Shown piece by piece: positions 26,122 through 36,525 of a DNA stretch of 64,000 nt. Source of the stretch: Cyclonatronum proteinivorum (GTDB lineage: Bacteria; Bacteroidota; Rhodothermia; Balneolales; Cyclonatronaceae). The position numbers were made by a program, and so were the translations under genes. A model generated the notes under the pieces. That model did not search any database. It saw nothing but the letters and a program-made list of their open reading frames with translations, and had not been told where the DNA came from. How positions within the stretch are numbered: position 1 is the stretch's first letter; each line of letters begins with the position of its first letter. The stretch spans positions 4,230,248 to 4,294,247 of the forward strand of contig NZ_CP027806.1 in the NCBI RefSeq assembly GCF_003353065.1, given 5' to 3'.

Positions 26122-26595
26122 ATGGATCTGTCCGGAGACACAGCGCTGACAGTCGTATTGCTTTTAAATGTGGTGTTCTGCGCGTTTATGTGCGGCCTCA
26201 CTACTTTTGTACATGTAGTGCACTACCCTGCCTTTCACTTTATACCGCCCGGCTCCGGCCCGGACTTTCACGACTTTCATACCAGTAAAACTGCATTTGT
26301 TGTGGCATTTCCTATGCTGGCAGAGCTGGGACTGACGGTCGCCTTAACCGTACTGAGTGCAGGCACCATTTGGTTTTGGGTATCCCTCCTTTCCGCAGCC
26401 TTGCTCGCATTTGTCTGGTACGAGACCGCTTTTAGGGTGATTCCGGTGCATAACAGGCTAAGCGGCACCGGCAGGTTCAACACCCAAAACGTAGCACAGC
26501 TGTGCCGGTCAAACTGGCGCAGAACCCTTGCATGGAATATCAGGCTGCTGGTGCTTGTATTCGCTTTTATACTGTTTTCTTTACAGGCCGCATAA
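26122..26595 (+). CDS. Four-helix membrane protein of unknown function
   Basis: 157-residue integral membrane protein with about four hydrophobic segments (near 8-30, 58-77, 79-97 and 135-155). Histidine-rich loops (FVHVVHYPAFHF near 28-39 and DFHDFHTSK near 48-56) follow the first helix, and there is a polar RFNTQNVAQLCRSNW stretch before the last. It resembles small DUF1772-like membrane proteins in layout, but I cannot assign a family. Divergent from aspS, monocistronic. Confidence 0.7.
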   Translation: MDLSGDTALTVVLLLNVVFCAFMCGLTTFVHVVHYPAFHFIPPGSGPDFHDFHTSKTAFVVAFPMLAELGLTVALTVLSAGTIWFWVSLLSAALLAFVWYETAFRVIPVHNRLSGTGRFNTQNVAQLCRSNWRRTLAWNIRLLVLVFAFILFSLQAA

Positions 26596-27071
26596 TTACA
26601 GAACCTTAGGGCTAAAAAATGATCATGAGATATCTTTAGATACTTCCGGAAATCAAGTCCCGGGCCGCGATTCCAAAGCGTATTTTTGCATACCGGGTGT
26701 CTCCAAACGGAATAGTCTCCGGTACGGATACGCTGGGATTCAGGTGTTGATTTTCATTCTGATTCCGACGAGTCAGAGCAGCGGATGAGTAGTTTTGCCA
26801 AACGATTCGGGCAGCTTATGTAAGCGCAAACATTTGGATTTAAAGCCTGATAAGTCGGTTTTTTATCTTTATATTTGACAAAACTGATTAGCTAAAAACA
26901 AACAGGCTTTTTCTCTTTTGGTGTTAGGGCCTAATTGTGAAACCTGATTTGTTGTATGTCTGTACTTTAGCGCACTATCCAACCCTTTATTTACGCTATC
27001 ATGAAAGGGAAAAGCGTATCAGGTTAGGTTTCTGTACCCAATAATATTTGTTTCACCACTTAACTCCTGGC
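26596..27071. other. Intergenic region upstream of the response regulator
   Basis: About 475 bases without a gene. A TATATTTG at 26870-26877 fits the Bacteroidota -7 consensus TAnnTTTG, but there is no TTG at the usual -33 spacing. Nothing else is recognised. Confidence 0.4.
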
Positions 27072-27719
27072 ATGTCTGTAATAACCATACTTGTGGCAGA
27101 TGATCACAGTGTTGTTCGTCTCGGTCTCACCTCCATCTTAAATAGTGTTCCCACCTTCAAAGTAGTAGCCGAAGCTTCATCCGGCATTGAAGCTGTAGAT
27201 TTATACAAAGAATTTAAACCGGATGTCTGTCTCCTTGATATCACCATGCCGGAACTTGACGGAATTGACGCCTGTCGGGAAATCCTGAAGGAAGACGCAG
27301 ACGCGCGTATCATTATGATGACCATCCATCTCGACGAAAAGTATCTGAACGAGGTGCTTGAGGCCGGTGCACTCGGTTATATGCTTAAGTCTTCCGGAAA
27401 AGATGAAATCATCAATAACATCCATCGGGTGCTGAACAATGAACGGGTTTTCAGCAAAGCAGTATCGGATATGATCACAACAAGCTTTCTTTCCCGCAAC
27501 CGCAAAACAGAAGCCCCTAAAGCGGCATCAAAACTTACCAAAAGAGAAAAAGAAATTCTGGGCTACATTGTTGACGGGAAGACCAATCAGGAAATTGCAG
27601 AAGTGCTGAGTATTTCGCCCCGCACGGTAGAAACACACCGCTCCAACCTGATGCACAAAATGGGTGTTAAGAATACGGCAGCACTCGTGAAGAAAGCTCT
27701 TGCTGAAGACATGATCTAA
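27072..27719 (+). CDS. NarL/FixJ-family response regulator
   Basis: 215-residue two-component regulator. ATG 27072 gives the usual receiver start (ITILVADDHSVVR); the frame extends to 27048 without support. The receiver has Asp10/Asp11, phospho-acceptor Asp56 (LLDITMPELDG) and the conserved Lys near 108 (GYMLKSSGKDEI). A LuxR-type helix-turn-helix fills the C-terminus (KREKEILGYIVDGKTNQEIAE, RTVETHRSNLMHKMGV). No kinase gene is adjacent, so the partner and regulon are unknown. Confidence 0.94.
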   Translation: MSVITILVADDHSVVRLGLTSILNSVPTFKVVAEASSGIEAVDLYKEFKPDVCLLDITMPELDGIDACREILKEDADARIIMMTIHLDEKYLNEVLEAGALGYMLKSSGKDEIINNIHRVLNNERVFSKAVSDMITTSFLSRNRKTEAPKAASKLTKREKEILGYIVDGKTNQEIAEVLSISPRTVETHRSNLMHKMGVKNTAALVKKALAEDMI

Positions 27720-27803
27720 GTTCCAAAAGCCAAGAACTAAGTATTTATACCTAAATTATTTTTTGTCATAATTACGCATTTTTACCAATTGTTTGGCCCC
27801 CAA

Positions 27804-27899
27804 TATGTTTGCTATATTAGCTGTATACAAATGGGGTAATAGCCGTCTGTAGATGATAAATTTAGCGTCGACTCCTGAACGAGCCGGCGTTTTTTTTTG
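27804..27899 (+). ncRNA. Possible small RNA or terminator of the response regulator
   Basis: TATGTTTG at 27804-27811 matches the Bacteroidota -7 element. About 60 bases later an imperfect hairpin CGTCGACTC / GAGCCGGCG ends in nine T (27891-27899). The simplest reading is a terminator for the upstream regulator; an independent short transcript is a second possibility. No TTG at the expected -33 position was found. Confidence 0.25.
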
Positions 27900-27936
27900 C
27901 CCTTATGCGCCGTATGGCTGAAAATTACACGCAAAG

Positions 27937-27966
27937 AAAAAGCCCGGACTTCCGACCGGGCTTTTT
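27937..27966. terminator. nrdJ terminator
   Basis: Stem AAAAAGCCCGG / CCGGGCTTTTT with an 8-base loop, symmetric so active on either strand. 79 bases past the nrdJ stop on the minus strand. Confidence 0.88.
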
Positions 27967-28044
27967 GTTGTTCCAAGTATATGATTTGTTAGGTAAAAGA
28001 GCTGTCCCGCATGATTCACAACAAAGCGGGACCTGCGCAGCGCA

Positions 28045-31000
28045 TCAGGAGCATCCGCTTGTTGATCCGCAGTTTTCGCACTTCAGGCATGTGCCGTTAC
28101 GCACCATGGACATGCTTCCGCATTCGCTGCAAACATCACCCGTGTAGCCCATGCTGCGGGCGCGTTTATAGCGGCTCATGAACGTATCTGTCTCGGTCTG
28201 CGCTGCACCGACCGTCGCCGTGCTTACGCTAACCGCTTCAGGCAGGGCTGTTTTCAGATCCGCAAGCTTGTTATTTGCCGTAGCTGGTTTTGTTGAAGTT
28301 GGCGCGGCAGCTGCCGGGGCGGACGCAGCTGCGGTTTTTGATGTCGCCTTTCTCAGTTCTTCTTCAGATTTGAGGCTGCGCTCGAGAATCTCATCCGCGC
28401 CGACATGCGCGAGATCATGACGCCCCAGATAGCTGATGGCGAGCTCTCTGAAAATGTAGTCCATCACGGAAGTCGTCATCTTAATGTGCGGATTGCCATG
28501 TACCATGCCACTGGGCTCAAACTTGGTAAACACAAAGGCATCCACAAATTCATCTAAAGGCACGCCGTGCTGCAGACCAAGTGAGATGGAAATTGCAAAG
28601 CAGTTCAGCAGGCTCCTGAAAGCAGCGCCTTCCTTGTGCATATCAATGAAGATTTCACCGAGCTGACCGTTTTCATACTCTCCGGTACGCAGGTACACAC
28701 TCTGACCCCCAATCTTACATTTCTGCGTGTAGCCGCCGCGCCGGTTCGGAAGCCTGCGCCGCTCTGAGACATATTTGTGGATGATACGCTCAGCAACCTG
28801 CACAACTTTATCCTGCACCGCTTCGTCTTCAGGGTTTGCCGCCACATCAGCCGAAGTTTCGTCATCAGCTTCAATCACCTGCAGCACGTCAGAAGTTGAG
28901 TTCAGCGGCTGACTTAGCTTGGAGCCGTCGCGATAGAGGGCGTTGGCTTTAAGCATAAGTTTCCAGGAGGTCATGTAGGCTTCCTGAATTTCTTCAACAC
29001 TCGCTTCGTTGGGCAGGTTAATGGTTTTGGAAATCGCACCGGAGATAAAGGGTTGTGCCGCAGCCATCATCCGGATGTGCCCCATTGTTGCGATGAAGCG
29101 GGTTCCTTTGCGGCCACACTTGTTGGCACAGTCAAACACCGGAAGGTGCTCGTCTTTCAGGTATGGCGCTCCTTCAACGGTCATGGTCCCACACACGTAA
29201 TCGTTGGCTTCGTTGATTTCCTGCGGGCTGAAGCCGAGATAAGACAGCATGTCAAAGTTCCAGTCAGCAAGCTGAGCTTCACTTATCCCAAGGACGTCCT
29301 TACAAAAATCTTCGCCCAGAGTCCACTGATTGAAAGCAAACTTGATTTCAAACGCACCCGGCAGCCCGGCTTCGACGGCTTCAATTTTTTCATCGGTAAA
29401 CCCTACTTCTCTGAGGCGGTCATGGCTAATGGTTTTGCAGCCTTTGAAAGTGCCATGTCCTTTGGCATACTTTACGATGGCGTCAATTTCTTTTTCCGCA
29501 TACCCCAAACGCTCGAGCGCTGCGGGCACGCTTTGATTGATGATTTTGAAGTAGCCGCCACCAGCAAGTTTCTTGAACTTGACCAGCGCGAAGTCAGGCT
29601 CAATACCTGTCGTATCGCAGTCCATCACCAAACCAATCGTACCGGTAGGCGCAATTACGGTGACCTGTGCATTGCGGTATCCGTGCTTTTCCCCCATCTC
29701 AAGGGCGAGATCGGCGTCTTCGCGGGCTGCCGCAAGCAGGTAGTCGGGGCAGCGCGTCGGGTCGATCCCCATTGGCTTGATGGTAAGCGCTTCATACTCT
29801 TCCGGGGCGGCGCTGTATGCCGCACGGCGATGGTTGCGCAGCACCCGCAGCATGTGCGCTTTGTTGCGCTCATATCCTTCAAAGGTACCCAGCTCGCGCG
29901 CCATTTCCGCACTTGTAGCGTAGCTGTGCATGTGCATGATGGCCGTCAGCGCGCCGGTCAGTGCGGCAGCTTCTTCACTGTCGTATGGGATACCTTGTAT
30001 CATCAGCAGGGAGCCAATGTTCGCATAGCCCAGCCCCAGGGTGCGGAACTGCCAGGAAAGCTGCGCGATCTCCTTGGAAGGAAACTGCGCCATCAGTACT
30101 GAAATCTCCAGCGTAATGGTCCACAACCGCGTTGCGTGCCGGTAGGCTTCCACATCAAACTGACCGGTATTGCGGTCATAAAACTTCACCAGGTTTAGGG
30201 AAGCCAGATTACAGGCCGTGTTATCCAGGAACATGTACTCGCTGCAGGGATTGCTCGCGTTAATGGAGCCGTCTTCGGGGCAGGTGTGCCATTCATTGAT
30301 GGTATCGTGATACTGTGTGCCGGGGTCGGCTGAGGCCCATGCCGCATAGGAAATCTGATCCCACAGCTCGCGGGCTTTCAGCGTTTTATGGGCTTTGGGC
30401 TCGCGGCCTTCTTGCTGTGCCGCCTTCTTTTCCGTGCGGAAGTACAGATTCCAGTCCCCGTCTTTCTCAACAGCATCCATAAAGGCGTTGGGAATGCGGA
30501 CGGAGTTGTTTGAATTCTGTCCGCTCACCGTACCATAGGCTTCGGAGTTCCAGTCCGTATCGTAGGTATCAAAGGCAATATCGGTGAAGCCCTGCGCGGC
30601 AAGCTGCAGAATACGCTGTACGTAGCTCATCGGAACCTGATCGCGCGAAGCTTCACGGATGGCTCGTGCAAGGGCTTTGTGCTTCTTCGGGTTGCGGCTC
30701 ATTTCGCCGTTGTAGCTGCGCCCTTCAATTTCTACCGACGTATGGCACAGGTGAAGAATGGTGCGGAGATGTCTCTCAATAATTTTTGAACCGGCAACGA
30801 TGGAAGCTACTTTTTCTTCTTCCTTCACCTTCCAGTTTACATATTCTTCAATGTCAGGATGATCAAGATCAAGGGTGACCATTTTTGCGGCCCTGCGCGT
30901 CGTGCCGCCTGACTTAATCGCACCGGCAGCACGGTCCCCGATTTTCAGGAAGCTCATCAGGCCCGACGACTTCCCGCCCCCGCTCAGGGGCTCGGTTGCC

Positions 31001-31722
31001 CCGCGCAGATTGGAAAAGTTGGTCCCGGTACCGGAGCCGTACTTGAACAGACGGGCTTCCCGCACCCACAGATCCATGATTCCGCCTTCATTCACGAGAT
31101 CGTCATCAATACTTTGAATGAAACAGGCATGGGGCTGCGGATGTGAATACGCATCCTGCGAGCGCAGCACGCGGCCGGTCTCCGGATCGGCATAGTAGTG
31201 CCCCTGCGCCGGACCATTAATGCCATATGCCCAGAAAAGACCTGTATTAAACCACTGCGGACTGTTCGGTGCCGCCATTTGTGTGGCCAGCATGTAGCGC
31301 ATCTCATCATAATACGACTTTGCATCCGCTTCGGTGTTGAAATACCCGTGCTTCCAGCCCCAGTAGGTCCAGCATCCCGCCATGCGGCCAAACACCTGCC
31401 GCGAGTCTGTCTCCATCCCGTACTGATCTTCCGGGCTCATGCCCTTCATAGCTTTGGTGTCGGCTTCAGAGCGCTGCAACCACTCCGGCACCCCTTCTTC
31501 GGCTACTTTGCGCAGCTTTGCGGGTACCCCTGCCTTACGAAAATATTTTTGCGCGATAATATCTGTTGCCACCTGACTCCAGGTACTGGGCACCATCACA
31601 TTATCAAGCGAAAATACTTTGGATCCGTCGGGGTTTTTAATCTCTGATTTGCGGGGCTCAAAGGTAATTAATTCATATGGTGAAGCCCTCCTCTGATCTA
31701 TTAGTTGCCTTTTAATTTCCAT
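28045..31722 (-). CDS. nrdJ: Adenosylcobalamin-dependent (class II) ribonucleotide reductase
   Basis: Makes deoxyribonucleotides from ribonucleotides using adenosylcobalamin, with or without oxygen. 1225 residues, a long class II form. Visible are [19 protein letters not shown] (near 490), carrying an active-site cysteine and substrate loop; the [12 protein letters not shown] segment near 230; and the [19 protein letters not shown] loop near 700. The C-terminal tail [21 protein letters not shown] has four cysteines of a zinc-ribbon-like end, plus CGSTSGCS at the very end, likely the redox-active tail. A low-complexity Ala/Thr linker precedes the tail. DnaA-box-like sites lie upstream. No cobalamin riboswitch box was seen in the leader. 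Confidence 0.95.
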   Translation of the reverse strand: MEIKRQLIDQRRASPYELITFEPRKSEIKNPDGSKVFSLDNVMVPSTWSQVATDIIAQKYFRKAGVPAKLRKVAEEGVPEWLQRSEADTKAMKGMSPEDQYGMETDSRQVFGRMAGCWTYWGWKHGYFNTEADAKSYYDEMRYMLATQMAAPNSPQWFNTGLFWAYGINGPAQGHYYADPETGRVLRSQDAYSHPQPHACFIQSIDDDLVNEGGIMDLWVREARLFKYGSGTGTNFSNLRGATEPLSGGGKSSGLMSFLKIGDRAAGAIKSGGTTRRAAKMVTLDLDHPDIEEYVNWKVKEEEKVASIVAGSKIIERHLRTILHLCHTSVEIEGRSYNGEMSRNPKKHKALARAIREASRDQVPMSYVQRILQLAAQGFTDIAFDTYDTDWNSEAYGTVSGQNSNNSVRIPNAFMDAVEKDGDWNLYFRTEKKAAQQEGREPKAHKTLKARELWDQISYAAWASADPGTQYHDTINEWHTCPEDGSINASNPCSEYMFLDNTACNLASLNLVKFYDRNTGQFDVEAYRHATRLWTITLEISVLMAQFPSKEIAQLSWQFRTLGLGYANIGSLLMIQGIPYDSEEAAALTGALTAIMHMHSYATSAEMARELGTFEGYERNKAHMLRVLRNHRRAAYSAAPEEYEALTIKPMGIDPTRCPDYLLAAAREDADLALEMGEKHGYRNAQVTVIAPTGTIGLVMDCDTTGIEPDFALVKFKKLAGGGYFKIINQSVPAALERLGYAEKEIDAIVKYAKGHGTFKGCKTISHDRLREVGFTDEKIEAVEAGLPGAFEIKFAFNQWTLGEDFCKDVLGISEAQLADWNFDMLSYLGFSPQEINEANDYVCGTMTVEGAPYLKDEHLPVFDCANKCGRKGTRFIATMGHIRMMAAAQPFISGAISKTINLPNEASVEEIQEAYMTSWKLMLKANALYRDGSKLSQPLNSTSDVLQVIEADDETSADVAANPEDEAVQDKVVQVAERIIHKYVSERRRLPNRRGGYTQKCKIGGQSVYLRTGEYENGQLGEIFIDMHKEGAAFRSLLNCFAISISLGLQHGVPLDEFVDAFVFTKFEPSGMVHGNPHIKMTTSVMDYIFRELAISYLGRHDLAHVGADEILERSLKSEEELRKATSKTAAASAPAAAAPTSTKPATANNKLADLKTALPEAVSVSTATVGAAQTETDTFMSRYKRARSMGYTGDVCSECGSMSMVRNGTCLKCENCGSTSGCS

Positions 31723-31990
31723 AGTTCATAAGATATTCCAAGTGATTGTTTTGCAATGCTTTATAGCATAATTAAAGTTCTCTGTAGTTGATGAAAATAA
31801 CTCTTTTAAATTCTTAATCAAAGCCTATTTAGAATCCACAAAGACCGTTTTTAAAAAAAACAGAAATCAAAATTATCAACAAATTATCAACAAACCTTCA
31901 ACAACATCAAAGACAACTGTTAGCAACAATCAATTAATGACAGATAGTACTTTATCCACCACTTTTCCACATTGTGATCAAGTATTTTTA
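31723..31990. promoter_or_regulatory. AT-rich nrdJ upstream region with DnaA-box-like sites
   Basis: Very AT-rich leader. It holds TTATCAACA twice (31873-31881, 31884-31892), TTATCCACC (31952-31960) and TTTTCCACA (31963-31971), all on one strand. The consensus DnaA box is TTATCCACA; an exact copy lies just outside at 32063-32071. These could let DnaA or ATP-DnaA control nrdJ, as DnaA does for nrdAB in E. coli, or mark an origin-like site. Confidence 0.45.
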
Positions 31991-32036
31991 AAAAAAAAAG
32001 CACCGCCCGAAACCTGTGGTTCAGACGGTGCTTTTC
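31991..32036 (-). terminator. Metalloprotease gene terminator
   Basis: On the minus strand, stem AAAAGCACCG / CGGTGCTTTT is followed by a run of T (A run at 31991-32000 on the plus strand). It lies 89 bases past the metalloprotease stop. Confidence 0.88.
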
Positions 32037-32062
32037 AAAATTAGGCTTTCCTTCCCCTAAGC

Positions 32063-32071
32063 TTATCCACA
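32063..32071 (+). promoter_or_regulatory. Consensus DnaA box
   Basis: Exact TTATCCACA in the 3' region of the metalloprotease gene, about 90 bases from the other DnaA-like sites upstream of nrdJ. A single 9-mer also occurs by chance; the clustering is what is notable. Confidence 0.4.
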
Positions 32072-32124
32072 ATGGATGTTAGCTCTGGGAAGCTTAACTG
32101 TCGTTGCTCACGCGCCGGACGGTT

Positions 32125-34710
32125 TTACCCTTCAAGGGCATCATCCACAATCCGGAGAATGTGTGCGGTGTGCGCGCGGGTTTCGGCATTGCCGCGGCTG
32201 CGGTTGTTCATCATCGTTTTGATCCGCTGCAAGCTGTGCAGGGCCGCGGTCTGCGTGAAGTTGTCGTACTGATTCCGTTCATTGGCCAGGGCCGCAGCAA
32301 GGTTGGTAACATACAGCACCTGCAGGTTCTGACGGAAAGTATTCACGTTGGTGCGAAGGTCTGCCTGAAAGATCGCATTGGTGAGATCATCCATCATTTC
32401 GACCAGCGAATATTCGTTTCCGTACAGACGGGTGTCGGTAATGCGGCGCGTCGTATTCGGGTGCATGATGTGCGCCAGGGTGTTGCGCTGCATGTTCAGC
32501 ACAAGATCGTGAATACGCGGATCTTCACCCGCAAAGGGGTTGCTGAAACCGCGGCGCTGACGCATCAGGTGATTGTACACTTCATGGCTTTCATAAAAAG
32601 CATCCGGGGCAAAAAGGCGGCTGCCGAGCAGCTCCATCGCACGCTTCTGATCTGCGCGGGAAACCGGCGTATAGGGCTCACCCGCACCGGGCTGACCCAC
32701 AAAACCACGATCGATATACACCCCGCCAATGAAGCGCGCCGTAACGCCCATAGCCGTGTTGATCTGACCCATGCTCGACATAAATGCGTTGAACAACGCC
32801 TGATAGCTCTCATTCTCGACCGAGTACCGGTCAAGCAGGTTATCAAGCATGTCATGCACGAGCTGTACCCGTGTTTCGGAGTAGGCAATAGGATCGTTGC
32901 TCATGGCGCCGATCATAATGCGCGGGTCAATCGCCTTGCCCGGGCTGCGCATGTCGTCTGCATCATTTCCAAAAATGAGCTCGGGTTCAGTTGAGCGCTC
33001 CAGAATAGCGTTCAGGCGGGCTTCTTCCGCTTCCGGATCATCAAGCCCGCGGGAGTAGCCGTACTCAATAGCCCAGATGTCGTAAGGACCCGTCGTAGTA
33101 GTGTAAAACTGACCTTGCTGCGAACGGTCGTGCGCCACGTTAATGGCAGGATAGTCCATCACAGAGCCGGAAAGCCCCATTTGCTCCGTCAGGCTGCGGT
33201 CATGCACCTGATCGGGGTCGAGCATGAAAGAAGCGGCCATGTTGTGATTCAGGCCAAAAGTATGGCCCAGCTCGTGCATGATGAGATAAACCAGGGCTTC
33301 ATGGACCATTTGCTCGCGATCGAGATCATCAAAGTCGAGTGCCTGCAGGGCGGCAAATCCAAACATATTGCTCATTTGGATGAAGTGACCCGCCGAGCAA
33401 AACACGCCGTGCTCATGCGTATGCCCGTGCTCGTCACCCTTTAATCCGGGCAGCCCCATGTCGAGAAAGTAATCAATCACATTTTCACTGAACAGGCGCT
33501 CATTGTTGGCCGCGTTGCGCAGGAATACGTACTCCAGCATAATATCCGCGCCCAGGATCTGACCGGTCCGGGGATTGGTGAAGCTCGGACCATATCCCCC
33601 AAACGGCGGCGTCGGGGAAGACGTCCAGCGCAGTACGTTGTAGCGGATATCTCCGGCATCCCAGTCGGCCGTATCAGGCTGCACCTTAACGGCAATGGCG
33701 TTGCGGAAACCGGCGGCTTCGAAGGCACGGTTCCACTCCAGCGTAGCTTCCTTAATAATAGGGCGCAGCTCGTGCGGGGTTGTGTTTTCAATCCACCAGG
33801 TAATCGGTTCTACCGGCTCAGAAATTTCGGCTTCCGGATCTTTAGGCTCCAGGTGCCAGCGGTTGATCACATCCGCCCAGGGAGTTACGCCCAAAGCCGT
33901 CTGATCATTGACTTGCTGACTAAAGTAACCGACCCGCGCATCATCGCGGCGCGGCACAAAGTTGTTATCCGGCATTTCGATGAAGGTGTGCTGATACACA
34001 ATGGTGATGGAGCGGGCGTCGGTAACATGCATCCCGCCACGGTTAAGCGGGGCCGGGTTATCGTACACGTACTCAACCTGCACAGCGGTATTCATGGGAT
34101 AACTGTTGATACTGCGAAACTTGGTTTTATCGCGGCTGAGATTGCCCAGCGTAAGCATAGCACCGGGCGGAAGGCCCGGAAAGGGCGATGGCTTAACCTG
34201 ATGAAGGGCCTCCGTGAGAAAAAGCGGATCAGAATTGATCAGCATCTGCCCTTCGTGCTCGGTATCAATTTTGGCAGAAAACAGCACCGCACGCGAAATA
34301 TTGGCGTCAGCGGCCCGGCTCAGCGGGTTATCTTCATCAAAATGAAAGCGGGTATTCTCTACCACAAATTCTATGCGGTCGAAATAGCGCTGAATACTGA
34401 ACACTTTATTATCCCGGTAATTCCCGCGGAAATGCCCGACCTGCGGTACCCCGTCAACCGTATGCCCCCAATAAATGAATTCTTTACCGATCTGATCTTC
34501 CGTAATCATCATTTTCGTGCTGCCGGAAGTCGTGTCCTGAAAGACCGTGAACAGGCCCTCCATTTTTATATGACCGCTTGTGGCCTGTTCAATAGGATTG
34601 AGCTGTGGTCGCTCCGCCTGTGCTGCAGCCTGTTGCGCACTCTGTTGCGAACCGGAACACCCGGCAAGCACCAGCAGGGCGAACAGCATCATGGTGATGG
34701 TATGCTTCAT
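32125..34710 (-). CDS. Zinc-dependent metalloprotease lipoprotein (DUF5117/DUF4953 type)
   Basis: 861-residue exported metalloprotease. The ATG at 34710 begins a lipoprotein signal (LFALLVLAGC, Cys about 17); a longer frame from 34806 has no signal. The long N-terminal region resembles DUF5117. The catalytic HELGHTFGLNHN (HEXXH plus downstream His) lies near 474-485 and is followed by SVMDYPAIN, a Met-turn-like segment. The C-terminal part matches the DUF4953-like region. Family members are common in Bacteroidota-like bacteria; substrates are unknown. Probably anchored at the outer membrane facing periplasm or surface. Monocistronic. Confidence 0.9.
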   Translation of the reverse strand: MKHTITMMLFALLVLAGCSGSQQSAQQAAAQAERPQLNPIEQATSGHIKMEGLFTVFQDTTSGSTKMMITEDQIGKEFIYWGHTVDGVPQVGHFRGNYRDNKVFSIQRYFDRIEFVVENTRFHFDEDNPLSRAADANISRAVLFSAKIDTEHEGQMLINSDPLFLTEALHQVKPSPFPGLPPGAMLTLGNLSRDKTKFRSINSYPMNTAVQVEYVYDNPAPLNRGGMHVTDARSITIVYQHTFIEMPDNNFVPRRDDARVGYFSQQVNDQTALGVTPWADVINRWHLEPKDPEAEISEPVEPITWWIENTTPHELRPIIKEATLEWNRAFEAAGFRNAIAVKVQPDTADWDAGDIRYNVLRWTSSPTPPFGGYGPSFTNPRTGQILGADIMLEYVFLRNAANNERLFSENVIDYFLDMGLPGLKGDEHGHTHEHGVFCSAGHFIQMSNMFGFAALQALDFDDLDREQMVHEALVYLIMHELGHTFGLNHNMAASFMLDPDQVHDRSLTEQMGLSGSVMDYPAINVAHDRSQQGQFYTTTTGPYDIWAIEYGYSRGLDDPEAEEARLNAILERSTEPELIFGNDADDMRSPGKAIDPRIMIGAMSNDPIAYSETRVQLVHDMLDNLLDRYSVENESYQALFNAFMSSMGQINTAMGVTARFIGGVYIDRGFVGQPGAGEPYTPVSRADQKRAMELLGSRLFAPDAFYESHEVYNHLMRQRRGFSNPFAGEDPRIHDLVLNMQRNTLAHIMHPNTTRRITDTRLYGNEYSLVEMMDDLTNAIFQADLRTNVNTFRQNLQVLYVTNLAAALANERNQYDNFTQTAALHSLQRIKTMMNNRSRGNAETRAHTAHILRIVDDALEG

Positions 34711-34989
34711 GCCTGAATCGTTGGTTTGATTGATTGGTTGTGTAGATTGATTGTGTAGATGTTGAAAAAATAAACAGACTTGTATCAGCCGCCCCAATTG
34801 ACGCAAAACCCTTTCAGGTCGTTCAGATGTGCCGGGACGAACCGATAAAAATCAGTTAACTGACCAAAGTACGGGATTTATCCGCTACCATTCTGTAAAT
34901 AAAGACCCGACTATACCATTCCCGGTTTACATTCAGCCGCAGCCGTAAGCGTGCCAAAACGCAGCTTTACTACAGCCTGAGCCCTTATA

Positions 34990-36240
34990 TCAGATCCCGA
35001 TTTCAATCTGAAACCGCACATAAGTTCCCTCACGCGCATCTGCAAAATCGGTACGGGGGAAACGGTCATGCGTAAGTTCAAGCTGCAGCTTCAGGGCATG
35101 CTCCCACACATAGCGCGTAATTCCGGCGCTGAACTGTTCTCTCGGGCGAAAAAACGGACGCACCTCTTTTTCAGGATTATGCGACGAATACCGGGCAATC
35201 AGCTCATAATCGGAAGGAAATAGATAGCTGAGCTGCAAATCGTAGCCTGTCCCGACCAGATAAGCTGTTTCCCGCACAGCACCGGTATCTCCGTCAGGCA
35301 GGGCGATCACCGGATCATCGGTTTGCCGGCTCATCCACGCAGCCATCAGCGCCCAGCCCTGATATTTGAGCATGGCATCCAGATGAATCACCCTGAGATC
35401 GCGTTTCGCCGATGTATCCGATCCAAGCTGCCCCTGCGCCCGCTTTGCACCCATATTATAATGAACAGTCCCGCCAAGCAGCAGTTTGGGCGTCTGTTCC
35501 CGTGCGAGATCTCCCTCAAACATCGTCCCGTTTTTCAGGAAAGCCCCCAGCGGCATCAGCTCAAGCCGGGCCGTGTAGGCCAGATCCGTATCCGGATTCC
35601 GCGTGTAATTGCGGCCATCCCCCGTGCTTATAGCAGTACGCAGATTATAGGAAAAACGGTTCTGATCTTCCCGCCCGTAATTCGCGAAAACACCGTAATC
35701 ACGGTCAATCGTAAATGCCGCATTATTCACGGAGCGATCGGTGAGCTGCAGCGCCCCCGATGAATTCACCCGCTGACGGTTCCCCGGAAGCTTGGTCTGT
35801 CCGAACCCGAAGCTCCAGTGCGCATCCGGGCGGTAGTAAAACACCGCATCCCGTATGATATTGATGTTCTCACCGGGCTGTATCGCGCCCACATCACCGG
35901 GTGAGAAGGAAAGCTGAATCGCATACAAAAAGCGCGGATCCCCGACAAAACCATCGAACCGCAGCCGCAGCCGGCGCACGACCGCCTCCACACTGTCATC
36001 GCGATCGCTGAACGTCTGAAACGTCGCCCGGTTCTGCATCCTGAACCGGATGTTAACCTGATAGGTGCTGTCAGGCGTCGTCAGTCCCAGACCCCGCCCG
36101 AAAGAATAATGCGGCAGCGAAGGAATGCGGATTTCCAGATCGCGCAGCACCCGCTCGCTTTCCTGTGCCAAAACCGGCTGCGAAAAGCCCGCAAACAGAA
36201 AACCGGCTGCCATAATAAACCCTGCCAAAAAATGTCTCAT
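34990..36240 (-). CDS. OprO/OprP-type porin
   Basis: 416-residue outer-membrane beta-barrel protein. The ATG at 36240 starts a signal peptide (cleavage after PVLAQ region, about 25). A frame extending to 36306 is unsupported. Typical phosphate-selective-porin features are present: FRMQNRATFQTFSD, RRLRLRFDGFVGDPRFLYAIQLSF, and DAVFYYRPDAHWSFGFGQTKLPGNRQR. Alternating hydrophobic strands run to the last residues (YVRFQIEIGI). In Bacteroidota this family is not always phosphate-specific, so the ion or substrate is open. Confidence 0.87.
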   Translation of the reverse strand: MRHFLAGFIMAAGFLFAGFSQPVLAQESERVLRDLEIRIPSLPHYSFGRGLGLTTPDSTYQVNIRFRMQNRATFQTFSDRDDSVEAVVRRLRLRFDGFVGDPRFLYAIQLSFSPGDVGAIQPGENINIIRDAVFYYRPDAHWSFGFGQTKLPGNRQRVNSSGALQLTDRSVNNAAFTIDRDYGVFANYGREDQNRFSYNLRTAISTGDGRNYTRNPDTDLAYTARLELMPLGAFLKNGTMFEGDLAREQTPKLLLGGTVHYNMGAKRAQGQLGSDTSAKRDLRVIHLDAMLKYQGWALMAAWMSRQTDDPVIALPDGDTGAVRETAYLVGTGYDLQLSYLFPSDYELIARYSSHNPEKEVRPFFRPREQFSAGITRYVWEHALKLQLELTHDRFPRTDFADAREGTYVRFQIEIGI

Positions 36241-36390
36241 AAGCTCAGATATGCAATTAAACAGTGAAGGATAAATAGCCCCTGCAAGATAGTTTTTACA
36301 GCACAATTAAACCCGAAAAATCCGCGAGCGCTAACGATAACCCGCAACAGAAAAAGGTGCCCTGAGCCCGGCTGATTCCGCATGCCCGGC

Positions 36391-36484
36391 TTTTTTATTT
36401 TTTGGGGGAAACGCCGTGAGCATCACGGTCTTTCGTGACAGATTAGCGTTCCCAAATCATAATTTGAATCCCTTGCTTTTTGGA
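36391..36484 (+). repeat. Dispersed intergenic repeat, copy D
   Basis: Starts at TTTTTTATTTTTTGGGGG after an imperfect AGCCCGGC/GCCCGGCT hairpin (from 36364), contains the perfect palindrome CCGTGA-GCA-TCACGG at 36414-36428, and ends GAATCCCTTGCTTTTTGG. It lies between two minus-strand genes, so its orientation is antisense to both. Confidence 0.78.
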
Positions 36485-36525
36485 TTCCGGACGGATACAA
36501 CCAACTTTGCCAAATCCCGAACTTC

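Noticed and set aside
29053..30102. 349-codon open frame antisense to nrdJ
   Set aside because: nrdJ is unmistakable on the other strand; the antisense frame has no recognisable domain.
31723..31870. Cobalamin riboswitch or NrdR boxes upstream of nrdJ
   Set aside because: I looked for the B12-box and for NrdR-type palindromes and saw neither.
33772..34716. 314-codon open frame antisense to the metalloprotease gene
   Set aside because: Shadow of a well supported gene with signal peptide and HEXXH motif.
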